Source: Clonostachys chloroleuca
Taxonomy: Eukaryota; Ascomycota; Sordariomycetes; Hypocreales; Bionectriaceae
Length of the DNA stretch: 64,000 bases
Direction: 5' to 3'
NCBI GenBank assembly: GCA_037952775.1
Contig: JBANAY010000003.1
Span: forward strand, 22,382,001 to 22,446,000
Shown: one piece after another, positions 1 through 12,934 of the stretch
How the letters are laid out: each line of letters begins with the position of its first letter
Numbering within the stretch: the stretch's first letter is position 1
Notes under the pieces: model-generated
The model's input: only the letters and a program-made list of their open reading frames with translations
The model's database searches: none
What the model was told of the DNA's origin: nothing
Program-made: the position numbers and the translations under genes

Positions 1-1754
1 AAACTAGCTAAACTATCTAATTTTTTTTTATTTTTTTTTATTTTATTCTCCTCTTTTATTTAGATTTAGAGTATATAGGAAAATAATATCTAGAGGGTTA
101 GGATTAGATATTAAAGGAATTACTCTTAAGTTTATTATTACTATATATTAGAATTAGATATTAGAAGAGCTACCCTTAGATTTATTATTATTATTAGATT
201 TATTAGTACTTCTATAGATAGTACTATTATTATTATTAAGCTTTATAGATTAATAATAAATAGTATAATATTCTAAAAGAGGTTTAATCTCCTTAGAGAT
301 AGTATTCTTAAAAATATAGCTAGAGCTAGATTTTAATCTATATTACTAATAAATAATTAAACTATTAAAAATACTATTTATAGTAAGATTATAAGCTATT
401 TTCTAAATAGTACTAGTATATATAACTAGAAGGTATATCTTAGTATACTTATAGGAAGGTTTTCTAGTAGGTTTATTAAGCTTAGTAAAAGCTTTATAAA
501 TAATAACTAAGTTATATATAAAAGATATTAGAACTTTAAGTATAGTAATATAAATATTACTACTCTTATTATAATATATATACTATATCCTATTACTATT
601 ATAATTAAAGTAATAACTATTATTTTTCCCTAAAGTAAATAACTTAATATATACTATATATTTATTAGAATACTTACTACTAATAAATATATTAGCTAAG
701 AAAGTAAGAAAAAGAAAAACTATTAATATTTATATCTAATTAGAGTACTTCTTAGCTATATAATATTCCTATCTCTTAAGCTTCCTAAGCTCCTTCTATA
801 TTTTTCTAACTTTAGCTTATTACTAGGCTAGTATACTTAATATTCTTTAGACTACTATATAAACTTATTAGTAAGAGTTCCTAAAACTAAGTACTTAAGT
901 ATATATAATTAATAGCTATTTCCCTAGCTATATTATAGTAGGATAGTATTATAAGCTTAGGGGAGAAGCTCTAAGGAGTAGATAAAAAAGAGAAGAAGGA
1001 AGATATTATATCTCTATATTTAGTTAATTCTAAAATATATAAAGAGGAAGTAACTACTTATAGAGAAGAAAATAGTAAGTTAAAAGTTTAATTATATACT
1101 ACTAAGATTAGCTATAAAACTATATCCTAGAATATATATACCTCTATATATAGAAAGAGGATTAGAATATAACTATTCTATAAAATAGTTAGCTATAAAA
1201 CTTTAATCTAAAGTAATAAGGATTATTATAGAGAGTATATATATAATACTAGAGTAGCTATATAGAAAAAGAAAAGGGAAATATTATAGTAATATAGAAT
1301 AGGGTTTAATATAAATAGAATATATATCTATAATTACTTATTACTAGGAGTAACTATAATAATAAGTAGGGAAACCTAATAATAAAATATATATATATCT
1401 AGACTAATATATATAATATATCTTTTTAATAAAAATATAAGGAATTAGAATTATATATATTTATTTCTTATATTTATAGAGGTTATAAAGGGTCTATAAT
1501 TATAAGGGCTATTTATATAGAATAAGAAAATAAAAGACTATCTATATTAGTATACTAAATACTACTAACTAGTAGTTACTAGCTAGAAGCTAGAAGTAGA
1601 GTAGTTTACTTAGTTAGAACTATTCTAGAACTATATTTATAACTAGTTTACTTCTATAGCTAGAATAGTAACTTAATTAATTACTTTTAATCTATCTACT
1701 CTATAGTATATACTTTAGAAAAGCCTTCTAATAATTATAATAAAATAAGATTAA

Positions 1755-2165
1755 AGAGATTAATCTTAAAGAAAGAAAATAAAGTATATCTACTCTATAA
1801 AAATATTATAATAATATAACTAAATAATAAATTAAATTATAAAAAACTTAAACTATTTAAAATTAAGAATAAAAAATTAGATATTAATTATAAACTATTA
1901 CTACTAGATATAATATATATCTATCTAGTTTTTTATATCTTATTATTTAAAAAAATACTAGAAAATACTCTAGATTAAAACTATCTAATTAAAATTTATA
2001 AAGAAAAATATAAACTAGAGAAAATATTAAAAAAAGAAGTTAGAAATAGATAAATATTCTATTTTATTAAATAGAAGGAATATACTAATAATAATAATAT
2101 TTAAAAACTTACTAAATATCTAAAAAACTATTAGAAGTTTAACTAATAGTATTACTAAATTTAAA
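1755..2165 (+). pseudogene. Chromovirus integrase C-terminus and chromodomain remnant (plus strand)
   Basis: Reading through RIP stops on the plus strand gives recognisable Gypsy-type integrase tail text: KVYLLYKNI, NKLNYKKL, KLFKI, then VFYILLFKK, where the family has HPVFHVSLLEK. A chromodomain-like end follows (KEYTNNNN for the usual KGYDxxxNTWEP, then TKYLKN). The same protein text recurs on the minus strand at 12.93-13.33 kb, so both belong to one family. C to T changes explain the differences from living elements (H to Y, P to L or S, G to K or R). Confidence 0.6.
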
Positions 2166-2984
2166 AATACTTATTCTAATAAACTAAGAAGAGAATAGCT
2201 CTATACCCTCTTAAAGGAATAGTAAATTAATTTTAATCTCTAAAAATATAGATTTAAATAAAGAAGTAATCTCTAAAGAAGAAGCTATTTTATAAACTAC
2301 TTTCTCTATCTCTTTATATTCTACCTACTCTAACTCTTTAATACTATTAATACTATAAGATATTATTTATATTATCTTATTAAGCTATATTTTCTTTTAT
2401 TTATATAAATACTATACTTTAGTACTTATATACTCTAACTCCTTCTCTACTATATCTAGCTTCTCTTTAGTCTATTAATAATAAACCCTAATATAATAGA
2501 TCTACTATATAGATAACTCTTAGATATTATAATATAACTAACTATATAATATATATTCTATATAATAAGAAGAATCTAAAGGAGATATTTAATAAGAATA
2601 CTTATTATAACCCTTATAGTAAGAATATACTAATATAATAGAAGAATTATTTAGAATAATAAAAAGAAGAGTATTTCTATAAATTATAGATAATTTAGTT
2701 TTTAATTTTTTTATTTTTAAAATATAACTAGATAATATAGTATTAGTATAAATAATAAAGAAAGAAAGTTAGATAATATACTAACTAGGCTACTAAATAT
2801 AGTTTTAAGGATAAAACTAATAGAAGAAGGTATTATATTATAAACTATCTCTATATTATCTAATAGAACTACCCTTAGTTATTATATATAATTATATATA
2901 ATTAAATAATATAGTTAATATCCTATATATTAAAAATAATATATTATATATTATATATATTACTTTAATATATATATATATTTA

Positions 2985-3195
2985 TTTTACTAGATAGAAT
3001 ACTCTTTTAGATAGTTATTAATATAATTATCTATATCTCTATTATTATTAGCTCTATAATACTTATATATTAATAATAACTTATATTATACAGCCTAAGA
3101 TAATCTAATTATACTACTCAGAATAATACTCTAATTAGTTTAACCCCGACCTATCCTAGACCCTGTTCAGTATAAGTTATCTAACTATTATAAAA
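2985..3195 (-). repeat. AT-rich dispersed repeat, copy 1
   Basis: First of at least seven copies of a 220-350 bp unit. Recognition words in this orientation are CTCTATAATACTTATATATT, AATAATACTCTAATTAG and TATAAGTTATCTAAC. It is the least mutated copy (still holds CCCCGACC and CCCTGTTCAG). Reversed, the unit starts near TATAATAG, which could be a mutated TGTAATAG, so it may be an LTR, but that is inference. It abuts a Fot1/pogo right end. Confidence 0.6.
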
Positions 3196-3337
3196 GTAAG
3201 AGTAATTTATCTTTCTTTCTTAGTTTACTATATAAGTATTAATTAAGTAATTAAAATTTAAAATTTAAAATTTAAAAATTTAGAGAAAGTAATCTATATA
3301 TTAATTTAATCTATATACTAGTAGATTATATTATACT
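3195..3337 (-). mobile_element. Fot1/pogo right-end fragment
   Basis: This matches the terminal 140 bp of the complete-ended copy at 24254-25941, including the words AGTAATCTATATA and CTAGTAGATTATATTATA that form the inverted terminus. No left end is seen upstream; repeat copy 1 begins where the rest of the transposon would lie, so the piece was truncated. Confidence 0.55.
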
Positions 3338-3404
3338 TTTTAACTAGTTACTTAAAAATTATTAGAATTTTAAAATAATTCTTATAATTTAGAAATATAG
3401 ATTA

Positions 3405-3655
3405 TTACTAAGCTTTAATAATCCTTTAGTATATATATATATTTATTCTATTAGTTAGAATATTCTTTTAGATAGTTATTAATAATATTATCTATTATTA
3501 CTAGCTCTATAATACTTATATATTAATAGTAACTTATATTATATAGTCTATAATAATCTAATTATACTACTCAGAATAATACTTTAATTAATTATATCCT
3601 AATCTACCCTAGATCCCTATTTAGTATAAATTACCTAACTATTATAATAATATAA
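3405..3655 (-). repeat. AT-rich dispersed repeat, copy 2
   Basis: Same orientation as copy 1. It shares an additional upstream stretch (ATTACTAAGCTTTAATAATCC) with the copy at 15640-15935, so those two are closest relatives. More C to T change than copy 1. Confidence 0.6.
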
Positions 3656-4250
3656 AAACCTAGTTATTTAAGATTAGCTAGCTATTATAGTAAACTTATT
3701 TTTTTTTAGAGATTTTAACTATATTTAAGAGATATTCTAAGATCAGGTTATATATAACTAGATCTATATAATTTATTTTTAACTAAGTTTTAATTTATAT
3801 CTAATCTTTAACTCTATTTTTTTACTTTTTTATTTATATAAGCTAAAGTAAAGTAATAATATCTTTAAAAACTCTAAGAAAAGCTTACTAAATATATAAC
3901 TTAACTATAAGCTCTAAGAGAGAATACTTATTATATTCTATAATTAACTATAATATCTCTCTAAGCTTATTATTACTAACTACTATAGTAAACTTATATA
4001 AATATATAAAGTAGCTAGATACTCCTACTTTAAGTTTAAAAGCCTTTTTCTATAATATTTATATATTTAGACTTATTTTAATAAATATATCTATTTACTC
4101 TAAAGATTATTTAAATATATTTAAACCCTCTAGAAAGCTAATCTTCTAGTAGTAGTAGATATAGATTTAAAAATTTCTTAAATTACTAATATATATTACT
4201 AGAGTATATAGTAATACTTAGTATAATAAACTATACTTTTCTAAAGTTAC

Positions 4251-4652
4251 TCTAAGGCGTTTAGGGTTAGAAACTTCTAGAGAGCTCTAGGATATTCGAT
4301 AGAAAGTTTACCTGCCAGGATTACGGGCGAGATACAGCTAGTATTCCGAGCGATGTTCATTTAGTTGAAGCGAAAGATCTAGGGTGACTTCAGAATAATC
4401 ATTGCTGAAGGAGATGAGCATATAGACCCTTATTACAACCATAGCGCAGTGCATTATAAGTTTGGATGGTGGTGTTCAAAGTCCCGTTATATGATTCATG
4501 GAGATATTTTAGTACTCGGACATAGCCTCTTTACGGCGGGTTTTTCAATGAGCTAGATCTCTATTGTGTATTCTAGATCTGGTGTCTGTAGCCTCAATTT
4601 GATTCCAAAATACAATTTAGCAAGGGACACCAACATCAAAACTAGCTACATA
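4251..4652. other. Unique-composition DNA downstream of the aminotransferase gene
   Basis: About 400 bp of ordinary base composition between RIP block 1 and the stop codon of the minus-strand gene. It probably holds that gene's 3' UTR and terminator. I see no ORF or RNA gene. Confidence 0.5.
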
Positions 4653-6002
4653 TTAATTTCTGAGCGACCCTCCTAAAGCCTGGAGGATACGGGCCATGGC
4701 TTCATCAAGAGTCTCATCTGGCACAGTATAGACAAGCCTGAACCACCCTGGCTTCTCGGCTCCGAAATCTCTTCCCCTAGTAAGAAGCACTTTATTGTCA
4801 TAAAGGGCTTTCACAATAAGGTCCTCAAGTTCCTCCTCCGGGATACCTGGATAACTCTCGAGAAACCTACTTCCAAGGTCGACCCAAATGAACAGTCCGG
4901 CATTGGCCGGAACGTATGGAATTTGGTTTTTTCGGGCCCATGTGGCAATCTTGCTGTATGCTGCTGACATCTTCTTCCGAGACTCTTCAATGTAGAGATG
5001 GAACCATTCATCATCCTCGAGCATATGGGCTGATACATGGTCCGAAAGCGAGGATACAGACGCTAATATCCCACTAGTGACGAGACTGTCACGGAGAGCC
5101 TCGTTGTGCTGCGAGATAATAGCACCAACCCGCAGGCCGCTGGCTCCAAAGTCCTTGGACATGCCCCAGATAACATGCAAGAACTTACCATCAATAAGCC
5201 CTTCGGTCGGAATCGAGAGTGCAGAGACAAAAGGAACTTGCGTAAAACCTTCATCAACCGTATTATCGAAGGTTGAGAGCGCATATATCTCGTCCACAAC
5301 AAGGTGCATCTCATGGCGTTGGCACAGTTTCATTAACTCAACCAATGTCTCTCGCGGGTAGCAACGTCCCAAAGGATTGTGAGGATTGCAGACAAGCAAG
5401 GCTTTCACCTTTAACCCTGCACCGTGGGGGTCTTGGATCTGCTTGATAGACTTCTCGTATGTAGCCACGGTGGCATCTTTGTCAAACCGGTCCTTGTCAT
5501 TGTCAAACGGCACAACAATGATGTTACGGACGGCACGGGATTCAAATTGCATAATGAAGCTACCGTAAAATGGCTGCCCGAGCAAGACAACTTCACCCCG
5601 ATCTGCCAAGGTGAAGCTTAATTGCTCCAGGGCTGAGTGGCATCCATTGGTAATAACGATATGCTCAGCCTTCAGCTCCTCCGCTGGGGAGAAGTGATGG
5701 CCGAGAAACTTGGCTATCGCTTCTTTCAGACGCTGAGATCCCCTGGTGCCGTGGCTGTATGTGAAGACGTCGGGGCCGGGATTGAAGTGTTTGCGCATAT
5801 GGTTGTATAGTGAATCTTGCATCAGCCAGTTTTCGGCCGTGGCTAGGCTGACTACACCATCCGGGTTGGTTGTGCGATCCCACAAGTTGGAAGCGGCCTC
5901 CCAAATGAGGACGTTTCGACTCTCCTGTTCAGGCTTGTCCGCACGCTTGGCGAGCTCACTTGCCTGCACAGAAAGGCCCATAGTGGTTGTAGATTGCGTC
6001 AT
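4653..6002 (-). CDS. PLP-dependent class I/II aminotransferase, ACC-synthase-like
   Basis: Single-exon gene of 449 residues, the normal length for the 1-aminocyclopropane-1-carboxylate synthase-like branch of fold-type I aminotransferases. Visible motifs: substrate/cofactor region YSHGTRGSQRLKEAI (about 82-96), aromatic stacking segment GQPFYG (142-147), NPHNPLG (206-212), VVDEIYA with the pyridine-nitrogen Asp at about 237, and the cofactor lysine in WGMSKDFGASGLRVG (Lys283). A C-terminal WFRLVYT carries the probable carboxylate-binding Arg. Known family members make ACC, or act as aminotransferases or lyases in fungal secondary metabolism; the actual reaction cannot be read here. It is cytosolic by lack of a signal peptide. 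The ATG at 6002 gives the family's usual N-terminal length. No partner gene adjoins it: it stands alone between two RIP blocks. The reading frame is intact, so RIP has not spread into it. Confidence 0.85.
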   Translation of the reverse strand: MTQSTTTMGLSVQASELAKRADKPEQESRNVLIWEAASNLWDRTTNPDGVVSLATAENWLMQDSLYNHMRKHFNPGPDVFTYSHGTRGSQRLKEAIAKFLGHHFSPAEELKAEHIVITNGCHSALEQLSFTLADRGEVVLLGQPFYGSFIMQFESRAVRNIIVVPFDNDKDRFDKDATVATYEKSIKQIQDPHGAGLKVKALLVCNPHNPLGRCYPRETLVELMKLCQRHEMHLVVDEIYALSTFDNTVDEGFTQVPFVSALSIPTEGLIDGKFLHVIWGMSKDFGASGLRVGAIISQHNEALRDSLVTSGILASVSSLSDHVSAHMLEDDEWFHLYIEESRKKMSAAYSKIATWARKNQIPYVPANAGLFIWVDLGSRFLESYPGIPEEELEDLIVKALYDNKVLLTRGRDFGAEKPGWFRLVYTVPDETLDEAMARILQALGGSLRN

Positions 6003-7740
6003 AGTTGCTAAGAATGGGCAGGATGATGTTGATAAACTGACAGATGAATGATGAAATAAAGTGCAACGATTAATTTGAGGAATATGAAGTTGTTAGTGGG
6101 ATGCCCATGGATGGTAGAGGAGAGAGGCGAATGTTCACAATGACCGATTGAGCACAGTTTTTATAGTCACATGCTTAGTGTGTATTAACTACCCAATTAT
6201 TTCCAGCTATCCCCTGGATATCTTTCGCGAAATGAGGAAAGTAAGCTATAGAACCAACAAGTAGCTACTAGTCACTGTATTCGAGACATGTGAATATTGC
6301 TTCTCCGGTCTCGCATAGACCGAGACATAATATTCCATCAAAATATTGAGAACTACGGGAAAAGGAACAAGACAGAACTAACACACTCAACCGGCTGGCT
6401 CGGGATAAACTCACTCTTGGCCCCACTAAGTCTCGGAAGGAGCCCTCGGATGCAATATAAATATCTCCATGAGCTCGTCGGGCTTGGGGTTATTTGTTCT
6501 TGCTCGGAGGCTAAGAATTATTCGATCAAATGGATCTGACTATTAGATAATGCGTAGCTTCATTGCGTTCCATGATACTGGTAGTCGGTCGAATGAAAAA
6601 GAGGAAAAAGAACTTCACTGACTCACTGATGGAAGCAGCTGCTATCATCTATTTAACTATCTAGCAATCCTTGCTCCACCCCTTTTCACAGGGGAACAGC
6701 ACCTCTCAGTGTCAAAGTGGTCACAACGCAGAGCCAGACACACACATACAAGTCTAGACCGCTACAACAAATGTTTCATGGTTACGGGGTGCTGGAACGT
6801 TTAAGAAGCACAATTTCATGGCACGATCTCATGTTAGAAAAGGCCGAGAAACCGTCATGATGATGTGGAGACGGATAAACTGTCTTGGCATTACCAATTG
6901 TGTCTTGCATCGGGTTGTTCGCTTATTATCAAGAATATCAAGTAAGGTGTCAAAATAAGGCGACTTATATTCGTGGCGGCGGAAGTAGGTACTGAGCGGT
7001 GAAATAGACCAGCCGTGTCTCATGCAAGGCGTCATACTCAACCGGTATAATATACGATCAAACGAACCTACTATCTATCTCCCGTTAGCACATACATGAA
7101 CTTTCGTAGCAGCACCTTGCGACCATATGGGTCGCATTTGATCAAGGAAGCTCTTATAGTGTTTATGAATCATGACGAGCTGCAAACCATGAAGCAATTT
7201 GACGTGTATGTGCAGCTAACGATGTATACTTAGAAGTAGGTGCAACCACTACCTGCTGAGTTAGAAGTAAACCCCCGAATTAGTACCGAAATAGTACCGA
7301 AATAGTAAGCGGCTGTCTGTTGATTCATGGCGGCAGATAAATAACGGCTGGGCCGTGTGGAGCCGCAACCGCAAAAGCAGAACAGGCTCAGGCTATGGAA
7401 GGAGCTAGGATTTGGAAAAGGATGCCTATATATTTTCTGGGGCTCGGCTCGAAACTCCTACGTGTAATCGAATAAAGTATACCGAAAGTCTCGAATTGAT
7501 TTCATAACTGCCCCAGTAGTTTAGAGGAAGGGCCGAGCATCCGTTAAATCAGCGGGGCTACAAAGTTCATCTGCCGCAGAGGATCATAGAGGAACATATA
7601 GAGAGGTCAGTATTACTATCTACATTATATATTGGCAGGATCAATTATGCACTAAGTCCCAGGCGAAGGAACTAATATGTTTGATATTATCAGCCTATCT
7701 GGAGAAGCAAAGAAAATAGCAAGGGTCTGGATAGATAGGT
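6003..7740. other. Upstream/intergenic DNA of the aminotransferase gene
   Basis: About 1.7 kb of normal composition holding the minus-strand gene's promoter and 5' UTR, ending at RIP block 2. Short ORFs (for example 6297-6539 and 6829-7041) lack codon bias, introns or family motifs. A short tandem duplication of AGTACCGAAAT lies near 7282-7305. Nothing else is recognised. Confidence 0.5.
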
Positions 7741-7877
7741 TATATTTATCAGAATAGTATTAAAGAGTAAATATAGAGATATTTAATTTCTTTAATAATT
7801 AATCTTTTAGAGTATTTCTTTTATAAATATTAATTAAAACTTATTAAATATAAAATTATTATTAATTAAATAATTAG

Positions 7878-8776
7878 AATTTATAAATAAAATATATTAT
7901 AAATAAAAATTATTTTTAAATTATTTTTAAATTATATATTAAAATAAATAATATTAATATATTTTAATAATTAATTTTTTTTTTTAAAAAAATAAAATTA
8001 TAAATAAAAATTATTATAAATATTTTTATAAATATATTAATATATAAAAATAAATATTTTTATAATATAATATTTTTTTAAATAATTATTAATATAATTA
8101 TTTATATTTTATTAAAATTAATTTTATAATATTTATATATTAATAATAATTTATATTATATAATTTATAATATTTTAATTAATTATTTTAATTTAATTAT
8201 ATAATAATAATAATAATAAAAAATATTATAATAATTTTAAAAAAAAATTTAATAAAATAAAATAATATTTTAAAATTCTTAATTATTTAATAAATAATTA
8301 AATAATTTATATTATATATAAAAAATTTAAAAAAAAAATATTTAAAAAATATTTAAAAAAAAATTTAGTTAATTTTATTAATTTTAAAATAATTTAAAAA
8401 TTAAATTTAAATTTATAAAAATATATTTTATTAATATTATAAAATAATAATTTTAAATATTTTTATATAATTAATATAAAAATAAAAAAAAATTAAAATA
8501 ATTATAATTATATTAAAAAATTAATTAAAAAAAATAATAAATTTTTTTATTTTTTTATAAAATTTAAAATATAAAAAATAATATTTAAAATAAAATTTAA
8601 TTTTATAAATATTTTATTATATTTTTTAAACTAATAAATATATTTATTATTATATAAAATTATATTTAATTTTTTAATTAATATATTATATTTTTTTTTA
8701 AATATTTTAAAATAATAATTAATTTATTTATTATAATTTTAAATATTATTTAATTAATTTAATTTAATTTAATAAA
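7878..8776. repeat. Tract almost free of G and C
   Basis: By direct reading, 7878-8277 is 400 consecutive A/T bases. Across 7878-8776 only three G or C bases occur (8278, 8368, 8631). Part of it (about 8020-8215) still aligns with the dispersed repeat found elsewhere with C and G present, so the tract is a mutated repeat rather than a simple-sequence expansion. Confidence 0.9.
8020..8215 (-). repeat. AT-rich dispersed repeat, copy 3 (completely C/G-depleted)
   Basis: The skeleton of copies 1 and 2 can be followed base by base (ATAATATTTATATATTAATA, TTATATTATATAA), with every former C or G now T or A. It dates the extreme mutation as acting on a member of the same family. Confidence 0.5.
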
Positions 8777-9079
8777 CTTTTTAATATTTTAATTTAATTT
8801 AATTTTTATTTATTTATTTAATATAATTAATTTAAATAGATTTTAAATTTAAAAAATTATTTATATAATTCTTTATAAATATAATAAAAATTAAAATTAT
8901 TTATATATTTTTTTAATAATTAATTATTAAATAAAATAATAAATTTAATAAATATAATTATTAAGTTTATATATAAAAAAAATTAGTTTTATTATTATAA
9001 ATAGACTTATAATAGATTATAAATTTAAATAATTAATATATAAAAAGAAATTCTAATAATTATTATTAATAATAATTAT

Positions 9080-11300
9080 TATAATATAATCTATTAGTAT
9101 ATAAACTAAACTAGTATATAAACTACTTTTTATACTCTTTTTATTATTAATTTTTATAATTTCTACTCTAGATCTTTATATTTTCTATAAATATTTTTTA
9201 TTTTTCTATTATATATTAATATAACTAAAAAAAATACTTTTCTAAAAATAGCTTATATATACTAAACTATAGAGTTTAATAAGTTAGATAATAATACTAT
9301 ATTTTTTTATCTTTTTCTATTTTAACTCTCTCTCTCTCTTTTAATAAGATTACTATAGCTAAGATATTATATCCCTAAATAGATCTTAACTAGGTCTAGC
9401 TAAATAGCTAGCTTTAAGATATTTTAACTAGATCTAATTAAAATATAGTTTAGCTAGCTTTAGAAGTATATTTCTACTATCTTTAATAAGATCTAATTAA
9501 GATACTCTCTAACCTCTACTTTTTAATCTAATTACTTATAATAACTTTAGAATTAGAGCTAGATAACTTCTTTACTACCTTATAAATCTATATATTATAG
9601 TCTATTTTACTATATATATTATATTACTAAGTATCTTACTCTTAATAAAGTTTCTAATTATAATCTATATAATTTTCTATTTATATTTATTATTTAATAT
9701 CTTTTTTAGCTATAAGATTCTATAATTTTTATATATTAAGAGAGCTTTCTTTATATAAATATAGTTTTTTAATCCTTTAGTACTTATTTAATTACTTATT
9801 TATCTTTTTAAGCTTAGATATCTTTTCTTTTAGAAATATAAACTTATATATAACTTACTATATACTCTTTATAATCTACTTAATTAACTCTTAATAATTA
9901 AGCTTAGAGAACTACTCTAATAGTATTATATTTATCTTTTAAAATATTTAGATTATAAAGTTATTTCTAATAAGTTAGTTAGGATCTTTAATTACTAAAT
10001 AATAAGTAGTTTAAAGAATAACTCTAGTAATATTAATATACTTATTTATATATCTAGCTTTAAAATTATACTCTCTGGATTTAGAGAGATAAATCTAGCT
10101 CCTTAGAATACTCCTAGTATATTTTCTTTAGTAAAAGAGATATTAAATACTATTATAAATATTAGAAAGAAATCTTCCTTTATAATATAGATAATCTGAG
10201 TCTTTATTAGATACTTAATTTACTAATTATATACTTTTTTTAATAGATTAAAATAGTTAATATCTAGTAACTAGAATAAATAAGAAAAGTAAAAAGATAT
10301 ATAGAGAATAATAATATTCTTCTTTTTATAATATTCTTTAAACTCTATTAAATAATAGCTCTTATAGCTATCTAGTATAAGAAGATAATATTTACTCTTA
10401 GTTCTAGTTTAAGTACTTTTATTAAAGTACTTAATTTAATCTATAGTAATTTTATTTAAAATCTAGCTATTTTTACTAATAGAAATTCTTTAGTTAAATA
10501 GTAAGTTAAATTCTTAAGTTTAGAATAAGAGATAATATTAGTCTTTTACTATTAGAAATAGTAGGATTATCTAGTTAGCTATATTAATTATCTAGATTAA
10601 AGAAACTTATTTCTAATTATTAGATTATACTAATTTAGGCCTTATTACTTAATTAAAATATATAATTATAGTATATAAGCTAATCTAGCTTATTAGAAAG
10701 CTAGTTTTATTAAAATTATAGATATTTTTATTAAGAATACTATATTTAGCTATTATATTCTATATAAGGTTAAACTATAATTAGATAATCTTAGAATCTT
10801 TATATAAAGCTCTCTAATAGTTATATTTATAAGATAGAACTATTTTAAATAGTAATTAGTATTTAATAAAGTAAAAAGTCTAATTAATACTAATATACTC
10901 TATATTATAGTTATATAATAGGAGATTAGCTATATCTTCTACCTTAAGTAGTTATAGAGAAAATACTTAAGAATCTAGATTAAAAACCCTTTTAATAATA
11001 ACCTACTCTTCTAGATTAGTAAGAATCTAATTATTATACTGGAAATTAGATTAAGCAGTCTGTCTATACTTATATAAATATAGTATTATATAATTAACTT
11101 TATAGATTAATATAGTCTTTTAAAGATTTAATTTAGAATCTCCTTCTAAAGCTTAGAGAGCTAAGATAATTTAATTTTTATTATTTATTTATATTATTTC
11201 TTTTAATTAAGGAAAGTAGATTTAAAGGTAGAGGATTAAAAAATTAGGAAAAGTAGTTTATATACTAGTTTAGTTTATATACTAGTAGATTATATTATAT
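9080..11300 (-). mobile_element. Fot1/pogo-type DNA transposon, RIP-inactivated, both ends present
   Basis: Terminal inverted repeats of about 50 bp at 9080-9130 and 11249-11300 match almost perfectly and each contains a repeated AGTTTATATACTAG word. The ends read TA outwards, consistent with TA target use in the Tc1/mariner-pogo superfamily. On the minus strand near 10060-10390, reading through stops gives transposase text. LDSYKSYYLIEFKEYY corresponds to the second catalytic Asp region (usually LDGHGSH), and LLDINYF to the third Asp. KEDFFLIF, TKENILG and GARFISLNPE follow in the family's usual order. No open frame remains. Confidence 0.7.
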
Positions 11301-11778
11301 ATAAAAATCTAATTATTTATAATAATTAAATTTTAATTATAGAGAATAATAATATTAAAAATATTTATTATTATTATTATAAAAGATAATTAATAATAAT
11401 AAACTTAGAGAAATATTATAATTAATTATAGAATATAGTTAATATTCTTTTTTAGAGTCTATAATTAAATTATATATTTAATAAGTTCTTTTTAGAGTTT
11501 TTAAAAATATTATTATTTTATTTTAATTTATATAAATAAAAAAATAAAAATTAAAAAATTAAAAATTAAATATAAATTAAAACTTAATTAAAAATAAATT
11601 ATATAGATTTAGTTATATATAGTTTAATTTTAAAATATCTTTTAAATATAATAAAAATCTTTAAAATATTTATAATATAAATAAATTCTAAATATAAACT
11701 TTTAATAGTTTATTATTTCTAAAGTAATAGATAAATAGAATATTTAAATTAAATATTATAATAATATTTATAAATATA

Positions 11779-12135
11779 TATTATAATAGTTAAATAACTT
11801 ATACTAAACAGGGTCTAGAGTAGATTAGGGTTAAACTAATTAGAGTATTATTCTAAATAGTATAATTAGATTATCTTAAGCTATATAATATAAGTTATTA
11901 TTAATATATAAATATTATAAAGCTAGTAATAATAAAGATATAAATAATTATATTAATAACTATCTAAAAGAGTATTCTATCTAGTAAAATAAATATATAT
12001 ATATATATAGGTATATTTACTAGAGTATTTATAATAGTTTTTACTTAAAACTTTATTTATCTAAAATAAAATTACTCTTACTAATTACTAAGGTAAATTA
12101 GTACTATCTATCTTATATATAACTTCCTATAGTTT
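11779..12135 (+). repeat. AT-rich dispersed repeat, copy 4 (extended form)
   Basis: Opposite orientation to copies 1-3. It shares about 350 bp with the copy at 23511-23880, including downstream words TTTACTAGAGTATTTATAAT and CTTACTAATTACTAA that the short copies lack. These two extended copies bracket the minus-strand chromovirus in the same orientation and are therefore candidate long terminal repeats of it. Confidence 0.6.
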
Positions 12136-12934
12136 AAAAATAGCTTTTATTTATAATATAATACTCTCTCTCTATTAGTTTTATCCCTAAAGTTATTTTA
12201 TTATACTATACTATTATTATATATACTTAATTCTATATTTATTTTATATAGTAACTCCTTACTAATAAAATATCTAGTTATATATTAAAATAAAAGAAAT
12301 CTAAATTAGTATATAATTATATCTAAAAGTTAGAATATATTATTATATATAGTTTTAAGATTCTTCTATATTTCTATTATATTAAGAAGAATATATTATA
12401 TATTATTATTCTAAATATTAATTATTATATAACTTATTATTATTTAGATTATTTATATAATTATTTATAATTCCTAATATTATTAAGTAAGTATACCTAT
12501 AGTTAGTACTATTATAGCTATTAACTTATATAGTTAAGAAAATTAATAAGAAGCTCTTTTATTTTAAAAATAAAGAGTTTTAAATTAAAATAGTATTAAC
12601 TAAGGCTTTTATATAAATTTTCTATTTATAGAAGATATAGAAATAGCTTTATAAAAAGAGGATAGAAATATTAAAAAAGAGTCTAGATAATATAAAAGTA
12701 TTAGAAGAGAAGAAATAGAAAAAAATAGAAGAGAAAAATTATTAGGAAGAACTAGAGTATATCTAAGCTTAGGAAGCTAAATTAGTATTCTAAATCTAGA
12801 GTACTTATACTATAGAGGTAATTAATTTTTTAGAATTTCTCTTTAATCCTTCTATAGAGAATCTCTTTAATAATATTATCTAAAGTAATATTACTAATTC
12901 TTTTTCTTCTAGTAAAACTAGTAAATAAATTACT

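Larger units (their letters stand above)
1..4250. repeat. RIP-degraded transposon block 1
   Basis: Extremely AT-rich DNA with almost no CpA or TpG, dense TA steps and stop codons in all frames. It contains a plus-strand chromovirus 3' end, a Fot1/pogo right end and two copies of the shared AT-rich repeat (listed separately). I see no intact gene. Normal composition returns abruptly near 4255. The pattern matches repeat-induced point mutation, which acts on duplicated DNA in many ascomycetes; the mechanism is inferred from the mutation pattern. Confidence 0.85.

Noticed and set aside
6297..7041. Small ORFs upstream of the aminotransferase gene
   Set aside because: Isolated frames of 70-80 codons with no motif; probably promoter and leader DNA.
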